DNA of 35,246 nt from Nonomuraea sediminis (GCF_018531495.1 NZ_JAHDTI010000026.1:1-35246); one strand, 5' to 3'. Positions 8,152-16,609 are shown, counted from the first letter of the stretch. Translations and numbers: made by a program. Notes: generated by a model not told the origin, from the letters alone.

Positions 8152-8517
8152 TCACGGCCGGGTCGCGCTGGTGAGGGCCAGCGCGTGCAGCAGTTCGGCC
8201 AGTTCTTCGTCGAAGAGTTTGTAACGACACCAGTCCGTGCAGACGTCCGCGTATGCGCAAAGCAAGCGCCAGCGCGGCGGGTGGCAGGTCGGAAAGGCCG
8301 CGCGGACCTCGCTACGGAGGCCGGGATCGAAATCGGACCATTCGAAGCTGCCGCTTTGATGAAGATGTTCGGCGTGGGTCCACGCGACCGCGGCGAGGCC
8401 CGTCAGTCCAATGCAAATCCGCCGTGTGGCGTCGGGTGCCGGACCGCCCTTGGGCGCCTTGTAGCCCGGAACCGCGTCGCTGAAGACGAGGCGGAAGCCC
8501 TGGGGGTTGTTCAGCGA
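8152..8517 (-). pseudogene. TetR-family regulator, C-terminal (WHG-type) fragment
   Basis: The minus frame between a TGA at 8518-8520 and the TGA at 8152 reads SLNNPQGFRLVFSDAVPGY, then GLTGLAAVAWTHAEHL, and ends DEELAELLHALALTSATRP. This matches the ligand-binding C-terminal half of TetR regulators of the WHG type. The N-terminal HTH is absent: upstream lies only 50 bases before the next plus-strand gene. It is therefore a 5'-truncated relic that converges tail-to-tail on the sigma cluster. Confidence 0.6.
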
Positions 8518-8567
8518 TCAATTACAGCGTAACCGTCTGTTGGTCGTTCCGCACAAACAGGAGAATC

Positions 8568-9269
8568 ATGCAAATCGGAGTTATCGGTGCCACCGGCACT
8601 ATCGGCAGCCGAATCGTCACAGAGGCGCTCGAGCGCGGGCACCAGGTCACGGCGTTCAGTCGCGACGTCTCTAGCATTCAGGACAGTCGTGAGAACATCC
8701 GATGGAAGAACATCGATGTCACCGATGCCGGCAGTATCGCCGCGGTCCTACCTGGCCTCGACGTCCTGATCAGCGGATTCGGAGCCGGCAACGCGGCCAA
8801 CGACCCTGCTGACGCCGTGGCGCGCGCCATCGCCAACCCCGGCATCTACGCCCGGGCAGCCGCCGCGTTGCTGAACGCACTGGAAGGCTATGCCCGGGTC
8901 CGGCTCATTGTCGTCGGCGGCGCCGCGAGTCTCGAGGTCAAGCCCGGACTGGTGTTCGCCGACTCCGACGAGCTTCTCAATGCCGCGATCGACGGCTTCG
9001 GCCTGCCCAGGGAATATGCCGGGGCGATGCGCGGTCACGGCGACGCGCTGAACCTCTTTCGCACCTCCAACCGGCTCTGGACCTACCTCAGTCCAGCCGT
9101 GGAAATCGCCCCCGGCGAACGCACCGGCCGTTTCCGGATCGGCGGTGACCAACCCGTCATGGACGCCGAGGGGCGCAGTCGCATATCCGCCGAGGACGCA
9201 GCCGTCGCCGTTCTCGACGAAGTGGAGCTTCCGCGTTTCGTACAGCGCCGCTTCACCATCGGCTATTGA
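8568..9269 (+). CDS. NAD(P)-binding protein, atypical SDR/NmrA-like (YwnB-type reductase)
   Basis: A 233-residue cytosolic protein. It starts MQIGVIGATGTIGSRIVTEA, carrying the GxxGxxG dinucleotide motif of NmrA-like and NADH-flavin-reductase-like proteins. The middle includes LDVLISGFGAG and LIVVGGAASLEVKPG, and the C-terminal half has WTYLSPAVEIAPGERTGRF and a RISAEDAAVAVLDE helix, standard for the YwnB/YesF-like group. These proteins bind NADPH and reduce small quinones or act as redox sensors. ATG at 8568 follows AGGAGAATC. It is monocistronic; the flanking TetR remnants suggest it lost its regulators. Confidence 0.88.
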   Translation: MQIGVIGATGTIGSRIVTEALERGHQVTAFSRDVSSIQDSRENIRWKNIDVTDAGSIAAVLPGLDVLISGFGAGNAANDPADAVARAIANPGIYARAAAALLNALEGYARVRLIVVGGAASLEVKPGLVFADSDELLNAAIDGFGLPREYAGAMRGHGDALNLFRTSNRLWTYLSPAVEIAPGERTGRFRIGGDQPVMDAEGRSRISAEDAAVAVLDEVELPRFVQRRFTIGY

Positions 9270-9516
9270 GCGCGGCACCAAACGTGACGTCGACAACCGA
9301 ACTAACGAACACCTGACCACGAGAGGATTTGCGAGCACACTCACCCCAGGGAGCAGGACGCGGTGCCGGCGCAGCCATGCGGCGAGGGCGCTCCGAATGG
9401 TTTCCTTTTCGAGACCCTCTTCCATTCCGCGCAGCTCGCTTCGGTACGCGTGAAGCTATTGGGTTCAGACGGCAGGAGGCTCGCGACCGTCATCAGGATC
9501 AACGAGAAGGGCGTCC

Positions 9517-9670
9517 ATGCGTCGGGACGGCGTCGAGTATCCCGTCTGGTCCGCCGTGCATGGGATGGCCATGCTCACCCAGGCACTGACCCATGCGCGA
9601 CGTACCCGAGGCCATCCGCCGTCATCTGGAGGAGCTCACCCTCGCCTTCATCGCCGAGGGCCTCGCGTAG
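9517..9670 (+). pseudogene. TetR-family C-terminal remnant, frameshifted
   Basis: One frame reads RRDGVEYPVWSAVHGMAMLT, the WHG-type helix of TetR ligand domains. A second frame continues MRDVPEAIRRHLEELTLAFI and ends EGLA at a TAG at 9668. A one-base shift near 9595 separates them. The DNA-binding half is not found in the 250 bases upstream. Between 9270 and 9516 a minus-strand start (ETIRSALAAWLRRHRVLLPG) looks protein-like but could not be assigned. Nothing clear lies in 9671-9832. Confidence 0.5.
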
Positions 9671-9832
9671 AACCCAGACGGGAATCATCGTCACGGTCAG
9701 TTGCCAGGGCGATTTCACAGCCGCATGTTTGGGGGGATCGTCACCTGATGTCCGGATCGACTGCGGCTACGTAGCCGTGACATGTGCGGTCCGAGTTGCG
9801 AAATCGGCGCTGATGGTCACGTAGTCATTCGC

Positions 9833-11254
9833 CTACCGGGTGGATGCCTGCTGGGAAGCGGGCGCAGTTACGGTGTGGCCAGTGGTTCGCGCCGTACGCC
9901 GGGGCAGGAGAAGTCCGATGACCGCTCCGGCGAAGGCCAGTGCTGCCGCTGTTGCGATGGCAGACCCGAAGCCGTCGCTGAATGTTTTCGCGGAGCCGAG
10001 TCCACCCCGGGTCATGAAAACCGCTGTAGTGATCGCGATCCCGAAGGCTCCGCCGAGCTGGCGGACCGTGTTGAACGTACCCGAAGCAGCACCGATCGCC
10101 GCTATCGGTACCGCCCCGATGACGGCGCTCTGCGCCGATGGGATCGCCAACGAGATGCCGACTCCGGAGATCACGAATGGGAGGATCAGTGGCGGATAGG
10201 TCAACCCAGGCCCGGCGATCAGCGCGATCCACCCAAATGCGACAGCCTGCAGCAGCAGCCCGGCCACCACCAGCGGCCGCGCGCCGATTCTGTTTACTTG
10301 CCTACCCGCGACCGACGCGACCACGAAGAGTGCCACAGTCCACGGTGCCAGCAACAATCCTGTGGCCATCGGACCGTGCCGCAGTACGACCTGCAGAAAT
10401 TGGGCAAAGAAGAACGCGCCGCTGAAGGTGGATGCGAACAAGAGGAACCCGGCAGTATTGCCAGCGGAGAAGGCGCGCGTTGCGAAGAAACGCATCGGTA
10501 TCAGCGGGGCGTCGGCACGCAACTCCCAGCCGACGAATACGACGAGCGCGATCGCGCCGCCGGACAGCGCCGTGACGACCTCGACGCTAGCCCAACCGGA
10601 TTCGTTTCCTCTGATCAAACCCCAAACAAGTCCGAACGCTGCTGCGCTCACCAACCCGATCCCGACATAGTCCAGACCGCGCGGGAAACCTGCGTTCTCC
10701 TCGAGCCGCACCAGAACCAAGGGGACCAGCACGGCAGCGATGGGTACGTTGATCCAGAAGATCCACTGCCATGTCAGGTACTGCACAATCGCTCCGCCGA
10801 CGAGCGGACCCCCGAGCGTGGCCAGCCCGGTGATCGATGCGAACAATCCCAACGTTCGCGGCCGCTGTTCGGGTCCGAACGCCACCGACAGCACGGACAA
10901 AGCTGCTGGCGCCACTGCGGCGGCACCGACGCCCTGGATCGCGCGGGTCGCGATGAGCCAGGGCAGGCTCGGTGCCAGCGCACAACCCGCGGAGGCGATC
11001 CCGAACAGGGCCAGTCCACCTACCAGGACTCGTCTGCGGCCGTATTGTTCGCCCAGGGCCGCGCCGGCCATGAGCAGCACGGCAAACGGCAGGGTGTACG
11101 CGTTCACGGTCCATTCCAGTTCGGCAATGGAGGCATGGAGATCCAGCGCGATCGCATGTAGGGCAGTGGTGACGACCAGGGCATCCAGCAATATCATCAG
11201 CGATGCCGTCGATGTCAGCGCGAGTACCCAGCGCTGCCTTTTCGTCATGGTCAT
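9833..11254 (-). CDS. MFS multidrug exporter, DHA2 (EmrB/QacA) family
   Basis: A 473-residue integral membrane protein with the size and hydrophobicity pattern of a 14-helix DHA2 proton-drug antiporter. Visible motifs are motif D1-like LMILLDALVVTTALHAI in helix 1, motif A GEQYGRRRVLVGG after helix 2, motif B-like ATRAIQGVGAAAVAPAALSV in helix 4, and motif C GLATLGGPLVGGAIV in helix 5. ATG at 11254 has AAAGGG nine bases upstream. It overlaps the stop of a truncated RibD/DHFR-like frame as ATGA, so translation may be coupled to that relic. The substrate is unknown. Sequence is intact with no frameshift. Confidence 0.92.
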   Translation of the reverse strand: MTMTKRQRWVLALTSTASLMILLDALVVTTALHAIALDLHASIAELEWTVNAYTLPFAVLLMAGAALGEQYGRRRVLVGGLALFGIASAGCALAPSLPWLIATRAIQGVGAAAVAPAALSVLSVAFGPEQRPRTLGLFASITGLATLGGPLVGGAIVQYLTWQWIFWINVPIAAVLVPLVLVRLEENAGFPRGLDYVGIGLVSAAAFGLVWGLIRGNESGWASVEVVTALSGGAIALVVFVGWELRADAPLIPMRFFATRAFSAGNTAGFLLFASTFSGAFFFAQFLQVVLRHGPMATGLLLAPWTVALFVVASVAGRQVNRIGARPLVVAGLLLQAVAFGWIALIAGPGLTYPPLILPFVISGVGISLAIPSAQSAVIGAVPIAAIGAASGTFNTVRQLGGAFGIAITTAVFMTRGGLGSAKTFSDGFGSAIATAAALAFAGAVIGLLLPRRTARTTGHTVTAPASQQASTR

Positions 11255-11523
11255 TGGCGATGCCCTTTCGAAGTGGCGGTGATGTTGGCGTGTGTCCGTA
11301 TGAGCTGCGTGATTTTCCGGCCGCCTTGCCGCTGGTCATCCATGCCGGCCATGGGCAGACTGCCCGAACCGGGCGGGTCTGCCGTCGGGTCAAGCGCCTC
11401 CACCCTGCGCGCGTAGTGAGGCGCGCGGGGTGGAGGACGGTGACCCCAAGGAGGCGCTGGCCGGCCGACATCGACGATGACTCCATCGAGCGAGACGTTC
11501 TCGCTGATGACGATCTTTTCCAT
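11251..11523 (-). pseudogene. RibD/DHFR-like protein, only the N-terminus preserved
   Basis: ATG at 11523 has AGGGAG eight bases upstream and begins MEKIVISENVSLDGVIVD, the characteristic first strand and loop of the RibD-C/dihydrofolate-reductase-like family. After about 20 residues the homology ends, and the frame runs through two hairpins into unrelated sequence, ending at a TGA that overlaps the exporter's ATG. The normal family length is about 180-200 residues, so most of the domain is deleted. The 90-codon frame may still be translated and could act as a leader for the exporter (inference). Confidence 0.6.
11397..11436. repeat. Long GC-rich hairpin
   Basis: CCTCCACCCTGCGCGC pairs with GCGCGCGGGGTGGAGG across a seven-base loop, with one mismatch or slip. 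A second imperfect hairpin (GGCAGAC...GTCTGCC) lies just to its left, near 11354-11383. They mark the point where the RibD/DHFR-like homology ends. They could be terminators or deletion-prone inverted repeats. Confidence 0.5.
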
Positions 11524-11666
11524 GGCAGTTCTCCCTTCTTTGGAGTTGTCGGCCACCACTGATCTAGACGCCGCGACGTCGGGAAAGGGGGCGCTCATCA
11601 ACCGCCCCCTTCGCCCCTCGGCCGGCGTCCATACAGGATGGAAGCTCGACAAAGTGAAGGAGAGAG

Positions 11667-12704
11667 GTGACCGGAGTGGAGTTGGCGAGAGCCGACCTGA
11701 TCAGCAGGGCGCGAGCTGGGGACGGCGAGGCGTTCCGAGCGCTGACCGAGCCGCATCTCCGTGAGCTACAGGTGCACAGCTACCGGATGCTCGGATCGTT
11801 CCAGGACGCCGAGGATGTCCTCCAGGACACCTTGTTGGCCGCCTGGCGGGGTCTTGCAGGGTTCGACGGTCGTGCCTCGCTCCGCACCTGGCTCTACCGG
11901 ATCGCCACCAACCGTTGCCTCGACTCGCTTCGCTCGGCCAGCCGACGCCCGGCCAAGAAGTGGGACATCCCCGAGGTCGAACCGCCCGAGCCGACCCGAC
12001 TCGGCGAAGTCGTCTGGCTGGGGCCATATCCCGACGCCCTCCTCGAAGGTGCGATCAACCATCCCCTCGGCCCGGAGGCTCGCTACGAGCAGACCGAATC
12101 CATCTCTCTGGCCTTCGTGACCGCCCTTCAGGTCCTGCCGCCTCGCCAACTCGCCGTCCTCGTCTTGCGCGACGTCCTCGGATTCCACGCGAACGAGGTG
12201 GCCGACATGCTGGACACGACCGTCGAATCGGTCAAGAGCGCCCTCAAGCGGGCGCGTGCCGGCCTACAGCGCCGCCGGTCCACGATCGCCGACCGCGAAC
12301 CGCCTCCCGCCGCCGACTCACCCGCCGAGGATGCGATCGTGGCGAACTTCGTGCACGCCTGGGAGACCGCCGACATCGACGCGCTGGTGGCCCTGCTGAC
12401 CGACGACGTCTTCATGTCCATGCCACCGCTGCCCCTCGAATACGAGGGCCGAGACGTCGTGGCCAGCTTCTGCGCCAGCATGTTCGGCACAGGCCGCAGG
12501 TTCGACCTCGTGCCGACGCGCGCCAACGGCCAGCCGGCGTTCGGAGCCTACCTGCGCGCTCCTACCGGCATCCGCCACGGGACCGGCCTGTTCGTCCTCA
12601 CCCTCGCAGGCGACCGGATCTGCGCCATGACCCGCTTCGAGAACACCGTGCTCCCATCGTTCGGGCTACCGCGATCACTCCCCCATTTCCGGAAAATGGG
12701 ATAA
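11667..12704 (+). CDS. ECF sigma factor, SigG-type with SnoaL-like C-terminal domain (second copy)
   Basis: About 345 residues. Region 2 contains VHSYRMLGSFQDAEDVLQDT and LRTWLYRIATNRCLDSL. A linker with VVWLGPYPDALLEG follows, typical of this sigma group, then region 4 with LPPRQLAVLVLRDVLGFHAN and the HTH EVADMLDTTVESVKSALKRA. The SnoaL-like tail runs from about residue 220 (FVHAWETADIDALVALLTDD, MPPLPLEYEGRD, ANGQPAFGAYLR). The start is GTG at 11667 or, with a better-spaced GAGAGG site, GTG at 11676. It is divergent from the RibD/DHFR relic; genes of that family commonly neighbour this sigma group, so the relic may have been its target. Downstream is only scar DNA. Confidence 0.92.
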   Translation: MTGVELARADLISRARAGDGEAFRALTEPHLRELQVHSYRMLGSFQDAEDVLQDTLLAAWRGLAGFDGRASLRTWLYRIATNRCLDSLRSASRRPAKKWDIPEVEPPEPTRLGEVVWLGPYPDALLEGAINHPLGPEARYEQTESISLAFVTALQVLPPRQLAVLVLRDVLGFHANEVADMLDTTVESVKSALKRARAGLQRRRSTIADREPPPAADSPAEDAIVANFVHAWETADIDALVALLTDDVFMSMPPLPLEYEGRDVVASFCASMFGTGRRFDLVPTRANGQPAFGAYLRAPTGIRHGTGLFVLTLAGDRICAMTRFENTVLPSFGLPRSLPHFRKMG

Positions 12705-12827
12705 ATCTATTCGAATACGGCAGATCATTACACAGGTTGTTGCCGCAAAACGGATATAGCAGCCCACCCGACCAGCACCGACACGACATAGCGCTACGCC
12801 CACATACTTCCCGCAGCCGCAGAAGGC

Positions 12828-12941
12828 TCAGTTGAGGTCCTTCGGGTCGCCAACTTCGTCCAGGTTGAGGTTGACGTGCTTGAGCGGCGAGAGCCGGGCC
12901 ACGTCCTCATCCAGCACCTCGCGCCCCTCCGGGCAGCTGGC
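12828..12941 (-). mobile_element. Tn3-family transposase C-terminal fragment
   Basis: The minus frame ends with EVLDEDVARLSPLKHVNLN and then DEVGDPKDLN before a TGA. DEDVARLSPL plus a following H-NLN resembles the extreme C-terminus of Tn3 TnpA. Only about 35 residues survive, so the call rests on a short match. It abuts an IS fragment in the opposite orientation. Confidence 0.5.
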
Positions 12942-12956
12942 GCGGGTGTCAATGAT

Positions 12957-13073
12957 CTTCTGTCCTTCCTGCGCGCCCAGGCCAAGCGGCTGCTGGCCGT
13001 CGATTTCTTCCACATCGACACGATTTCCTTAAGACACCTGCACGTGCTGTTCGTGATGGAGATCGCGGCGCGT
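12957..13073 (+). mobile_element. IS transposase (integrase-core type) internal fragment
   Basis: The frame reads FLRAQAKRLLAVDFFHIDTI then LHVLFVMEIA. This is the start of the DDE integrase core of the same IS family seen more completely at 15721-16503, whose corresponding stretch is FLRLQAKGLLACDFFHVDTI. The first catalytic Asp environment (D-F-F-H-x-D) is present, but the rest is missing. The bases before it (12705-12827) are less GC-rich and hold nothing recognisable. Confidence 0.65.
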
Positions 13074-13078
13074 TCACA

Positions 13079-13204
13079 TCCTCGATGTGGCCGCTGGCCG
13101 ACTCCTGGCGCCCCTACCGCTCCTGGGCGTCCTTCCTCTTTCGCGCCACCACCTACGGCACCCTCGACGATCAAGCCGCCAAGCCGGGAGAGTTCGCCAC
13201 ATGA
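13079..13204 (+). pseudogene. DNA-3-methyladenine glycosylase (AlkA)-like C-terminal fragment
   Basis: The frame reads MWPLADSWRPYRSWASFLF and continues RATTYGTLDDQAAK to a TGA at 13202. WRPYRSWA near the end of a helix is reminiscent of the conserved C-terminal W-R-P-x-R-S motif of AlkA-type HhH-GPD glycosylases. Everything upstream has been replaced by IS sequence. About 40 residues remain, so this is a tentative call. The following lipoprotein gene starts eight bases later. Confidence 0.4.
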
Positions 13205-13211
13205 TGCTCCG

Positions 13212-13724
13212 ATGAGCCGTTCGAGCTTGCGCTTACTCATCGCCGCCGCACTGGCGACATCCCTGGCCGGCTGCGGCCTCGTCACCCAGCTCACAGGTCG
13301 GCGGAACTTCACCGCGCAGAGCGATGCGATGGCGCCGACGCTGAAGCGAGGCCAGAGATTCACCATCCGAACAACGGATGATCATTACGCTCCGAAGCTC
13401 GGCGACATCGTGATCTACCACCCTAAGCAATGGCCGGGTATGGAGGGCGAGTACGTCTCGCGCGTCATCGGAGTGCCAGGAAGCACCGTACGCTGCTGCG
13501 ACGACGGCCGGGTCGTCGTGAACGGACAGCAACTGTCGGAACCCTACGTCTCGGCCAACCCCGCCTCGGCGCGCGACTTCGACATCAGCGTCCCCCGGGG
13601 ACGTATCTGGATCATGGGCGACAACCGGGACGTATCGCTGGACTCGCGTGCACACCAGGGAGACCTCGGCTCGGGCACCATAGCGATCACTGACGTCACC
13701 GGCATCGTCGAATCCTCGAAGTAA
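13212..13724 (+). CDS. Lipoprotein with catalytically dead S26 signal-peptidase fold
   Basis: A 170-residue protein. Residues 1-22 form a lipoprotein signal peptide with lipobox LAGC. The rest follows type I signal peptidase boxes: box B QSDAMAPTLKRGQRF, box C GDIVIYHP, box D YVSRVIGVPGSTV, and box E GDNRDVSLDSRAHQG. In active enzymes box B is S-x-S-M-x-P-T and box D is Y-V-K-R-V. Here the nucleophile Ser before Met is Ala and the general-base Lys is Ser. The substrate-binding and box E residues are otherwise well kept, so this looks like a membrane-tethered pseudo-peptidase that may bind but not cut. ATG at 13212 is the only start that leaves the signal peptide intact. No ribosome site is obvious. 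Confidence 0.82.
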   Translation: MSRSSLRLLIAAALATSLAGCGLVTQLTGRRNFTAQSDAMAPTLKRGQRFTIRTTDDHYAPKLGDIVIYHPKQWPGMEGEYVSRVIGVPGSTVRCCDDGRVVVNGQQLSEPYVSANPASARDFDISVPRGRIWIMGDNRDVSLDSRAHQGDLGSGTIAITDVTGIVESSK

Positions 13725-13795
13725 ACCGCTCTTGACCGGGTTCGGTGGGCCGTCTTTCATCGGTGGGGCGCGGCCGACGACGAAGGGAAACGGAC

Positions 13796-15322
13796 ATGGG
13801 GCGGGGACTCACCACTGAGGAAGGCATCGAGCTCGCGGCGGTGCAGAGCAACGTCGCCGCGATCGTGGCCGCGGGCAGCCTCCAGGCCCTGACTGCCACG
13901 GGCATCTTGAACGGCTGGGGTGACGACCCCCTCGATTACGACGACTTCCACCAGCGATTCAGCCAGCTGCTCAAGAGGCTGAAGGAGCTGACGAAGGCCG
14001 AGAAGATCGTGGTGGACGACACACTCCCCGCGACGATGGGCGCGAACGCCGCCACCGGGACCGACGACTCCGGCAAGCTCTACGCGCGCATCGACGTGCG
14101 CGCGGAGTTCGTCAGCGCCGCCAACCCCGTCTCGCGGACCGTCCGGGCCATCGACCTGATGCACGAGGTGGCGCACACGCTCCTGGAGAAGGACACCTTC
14201 CCCGTCAGGGACTACACCTACCGGCACACCTGGGCGCAGGGCTGCCTGGCCCGCGCGGTCGGGACCGAGAACGCCGACACCTACGCCGAGGCCGCCGCAC
14301 GGCTCGCCGAGACGATCGAGGAAAAGCCGCCGGGGTACTACCGGGAGATCGGACGGGTGCCAGCCCAGCGCGAGGCGCTCCGCGCGATGCCCAGCATCAC
14401 CGTCGGACCGGCGCTGGCCTGGGCGGACATCGTGATCAACAGGGCGTGGCTGCGCGCCGAGGACTACCGGGACTTCGGCAAGCGGGTCGACGGAACGGTC
14501 GCCTGGTCCAACCTGGTCAAGGAGTGGGAGAGGGACCCGTCCGCCCAGTCGATGCTCTACGGCATCGAGACCTCCCTCCGGGAGCGCAAGGTCATCGGCG
14601 AGCGGGTCGGCACGCTCAAGGTCACGCTGAGCGACGACGACCGGGTGACGACCGATGCCCTCGCCGCGTTCTTCTCCGGCATCAAGGACGCACTGAAGCG
14701 GCTGCAGCCGATACTCCTCCCGGTCGGCGCGGATCTGGTGTACGACGCCGGCGCCGACGAACTCCGGATCCCGTACGGTCTCGCCGCGACGCCTCCGCTG
14801 GACCTCGGCAACCTCATCGCGCGGACGCTGGTCGCCGCATCCGCCGTCCCAGGCAAGCTGGCCTCATTCAAGGGCACCCTTGTGGACCTGCTCACGACCC
14901 ATGACCGGCCGCAGGAGCGTAGCCAGGTGTTGGGGATCGCCGGTCAGATCAAGGAGATGCCCGCCGTGGCGCCGACCGCCGCCGACTGGAGCAGGGCCCA
15001 GGTGGGCCTCGACCTGGCCGCCCTCGACGGCCTTGCCGCACTGTGGAGGAAGTTCGCGCTGGTCGCGGGGGAACCGGCAGGTCTGTCCACCCAGAAGGTG
15101 GAGGAGTACCGCATCGGCCTGCCGCGGAGCGTCGCCGTGGCGCTGAAGGCCCTGCACCGCCTGTCCGGCCAGGAGACCCCGGCCGACGCCAAGCGCCGGG
15201 CCGGCGCCGTCAGGGCCATGATGGACGCGCTGGTCCCGATCTCCGCCCGCTCGGTCAACCAGCAACCGGGGTTGTCCACCCACTACGGCGCCCTCGCAGC
15301 CGGCCTGGCTCCCTACAGCTAG
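13796..15322 (+). CDS. Putative aspzincin-like metallopeptidase-domain protein, unknown family
   Basis: A 508-residue cytosolic-looking protein with no signal peptide. ATG at 13796 follows GAAGGGAAACGGAC. Around residues 120-130 stands AIDLMHEVAHTLLEKDT, with a textbook HExxH zinc motif. It is followed by RDYTYRHTWAQ (an Asp that could be the third ligand) and NADTYAEAAARLAE. HExxH, then D-x-x-Y, then N-A-D-x-Y is the arrangement of M35/aspzincin peptidases, but the family match is only by these motifs. The C-terminal 300 residues are mostly amphipathic helix and include DELRIPYGLAATPPLDLGN; they are unlike anything I recognise. It lies 71 bases after the pseudo-peptidase lipoprotein on the same strand, between mobile-element scars, which suggests joint acquisition. 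It is intact. Confidence 0.75.
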   Translation: MGRGLTTEEGIELAAVQSNVAAIVAAGSLQALTATGILNGWGDDPLDYDDFHQRFSQLLKRLKELTKAEKIVVDDTLPATMGANAATGTDDSGKLYARIDVRAEFVSAANPVSRTVRAIDLMHEVAHTLLEKDTFPVRDYTYRHTWAQGCLARAVGTENADTYAEAAARLAETIEEKPPGYYREIGRVPAQREALRAMPSITVGPALAWADIVINRAWLRAEDYRDFGKRVDGTVAWSNLVKEWERDPSAQSMLYGIETSLRERKVIGERVGTLKVTLSDDDRVTTDALAAFFSGIKDALKRLQPILLPVGADLVYDAGADELRIPYGLAATPPLDLGNLIARTLVAASAVPGKLASFKGTLVDLLTTHDRPQERSQVLGIAGQIKEMPAVAPTAADWSRAQVGLDLAALDGLAALWRKFALVAGEPAGLSTQKVEEYRIGLPRSVAVALKALHRLSGQETPADAKRRAGAVRAMMDALVPISARSVNQQPGLSTHYGALAAGLAPYS

Positions 15323-15324
15323 CT

Positions 15325-15650
15325 AGGCCGTGTTTCGAAAGATCACGTGTGTGAGGCGTGTCGGTGATCGTTGAACGAAGAAGTCTCCGGTAGTTGGTTC
15401 AACGACCAAGAAGAACGAAATACCGGAGACCTCGTGGCCGGCGTAGTGGTGACGAGGCGGCATGACCTCACTGACGCGCAGTGGGCGGCGCTGGAGCCGC
15501 ATCTGCCTGCCGTATCGGGCAAGGGGCGTCCGCCGAAGTGGAGCAGGCGGCAGTTGATCGACGGGATCCGATGGCGGATCCGGACCGGAGCGCCGTGGCG
15601 GGACGTGCCGGCCTGCTACGGCCACTGGCTCACCGTGTACGTGTACCGCT
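15325..15650 (+). mobile_element. IS5-family transposase, 5' part (truncated by another IS)
   Basis: GTG at 15434 begins a DUF4096-type N-terminal domain: RRHDLTDAQWAALEPHLPAV, GRPPKWSRRQLIDGIRWRIR and TGAPWRDVPACYGHWLTVY. This is the standard first 75 residues of actinobacterial IS5-group transposases. It ends at about 15650, where unrelated sequence follows. The left end probably lies near 15325 (GGCCGTGTTTCGAAAGATC), right after the stop of the metallopeptidase-like gene. The catalytic DDE domain is missing. Confidence 0.75.
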
Positions 15651-15720
15651 TCAGAATTCATTGCGGGCTGCTTGATCTGTGGTTTTGACCTCAGCCACCG
15701 TGCGGGCAAGATCGCGGTCT

Positions 15721-16503
15721 GTGTCGGTTCGTCTGCTGTATCTGACCCTGATTCGGGTGTTCGGCTGGCTGGTGTTGCTGGGACGTGGTCAGTCGTTCAA
15801 GGACGTCGAGATCATGGTGCTGCGGCATGAGGTGGCCGTGTTGAAGCGTCAAATCGTCCGACCGAAGCCGGATTGGGCTGATCGAGCGCTCCTGGCGGTA
15901 TTGGCCCACTTCCTCCCGACGGTGCTGCGGGCTCACCGGCTGGGGCACCTTGTTGGCGTGGCATCGTCGTACAGACCGGCTCCCCGAGGCCTCGACACCT
16001 CCTGGCGGACATTCTTACGCCTGCAGGCCAAAGGGCTGTTGGCCTGCGACTTCTTCCACGTCGACACGATCTTCTTGAAGCGCCTTTATGTGTTGTTCGT
16101 AATGGAGATGGCGACGCGGTTCGCATCCTGGGCGTAACCGCCAACCCCAGCGGCGCGTGGACGGCTCAGCAGGCTCGCAATCTGCTCCCGGATCTCGGGC
16201 GAAGGGCCAGCTCGTTCCGGTTCCTCATCCGTGACCGGGACGCCACGAGCCAATTCCTAGGCCGAACGCTGGGTGCGCACCCTCCGAGCTGAAGGCACGG
16301 ACCGGATGCTGATCTACGACGAACGGCATCTTCGATCGGTCCTGGAGGAGTATGCCGAGCACTACAACGGGCATCGGCCTCACCAGTCCCGCCAGCAATG
16401 CCCACCTGAGCAAGACGAACAAGTCATCGTGCCGCTGGAAGGTCGGATTCGACGCCGAAGAGTGCTCAGCGGAGCGATCAACGAGTACCACCGAGCCGCC
16501 TAG
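15721..16503 (+). mobile_element. IS with integrase-core transposase, internally deleted and frameshifted
   Basis: GTG at 15721 begins LLYLTLIRVFGWLVLLGRGQ, then EIMVLRHEVAVLKRQIVRPK and DWADRALLAVLAHFLP. An internal deletion joins LRAHRLGHLVGVASS to RPAPRGLDTSWRTFLRLQAK, losing roughly 90 residues. The core then reads CDFFHVDTIFLKRLYVLFVM, shifts frame at about 16117 (ILGVTANPSGAWTAQQARNL, FRFLIRDRDA), is deleted again near 16250, and ends LIYDERHLRSVLEEYAEHYN and EYHRAA at a TAG at 16501. The N-terminus, both catalytic halves and the C-terminus are recognisable, but the protein cannot be made. It interrupts the IS5-type element. Confidence 0.8.
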
Positions 16504-16575
16504 ATCACCCGAAGAAACACCAGTTCAGACCACGTGAACGAGTTTTGAAGCGAGACAGGGCTCTGCACCGGAGGG

Positions 16576-16603
16576 TTGACAAGTTTCACTGATTTCAGAA
16601 ACT
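16576..16603 (+). promoter_or_regulatory. TTGACA -35 box and AGTTTC-N10-GAAACT dyad before the amidohydrolase
   Basis: TTGACA lies at 16576-16581. Immediately after it, AGTTTC (16582-16587) and GAAACT (16598-16603) form an inverted repeat with a 10-base spacer, covering the expected -10 position. The gene start is only seven bases downstream at 16610. A repressor bound here would block transcription; the MarR-like protein encoded next is the natural candidate. Confidence 0.5.
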
Positions 16604-16609
16604 AGAGAA

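Noticed and set aside
9782..11161. A 459-codon plus-strand frame
   Set aside because: It mirrors the exporter; the translation is Arg/Gln/Asp-rich without domains, while the minus strand has clear transporter helices and motifs.
11915..12835. A 306-codon plus-strand frame overlapping the second sigma factor
   Set aside because: Arg/Pro-rich out-of-frame translation of the sigma gene, with no ribosome site.
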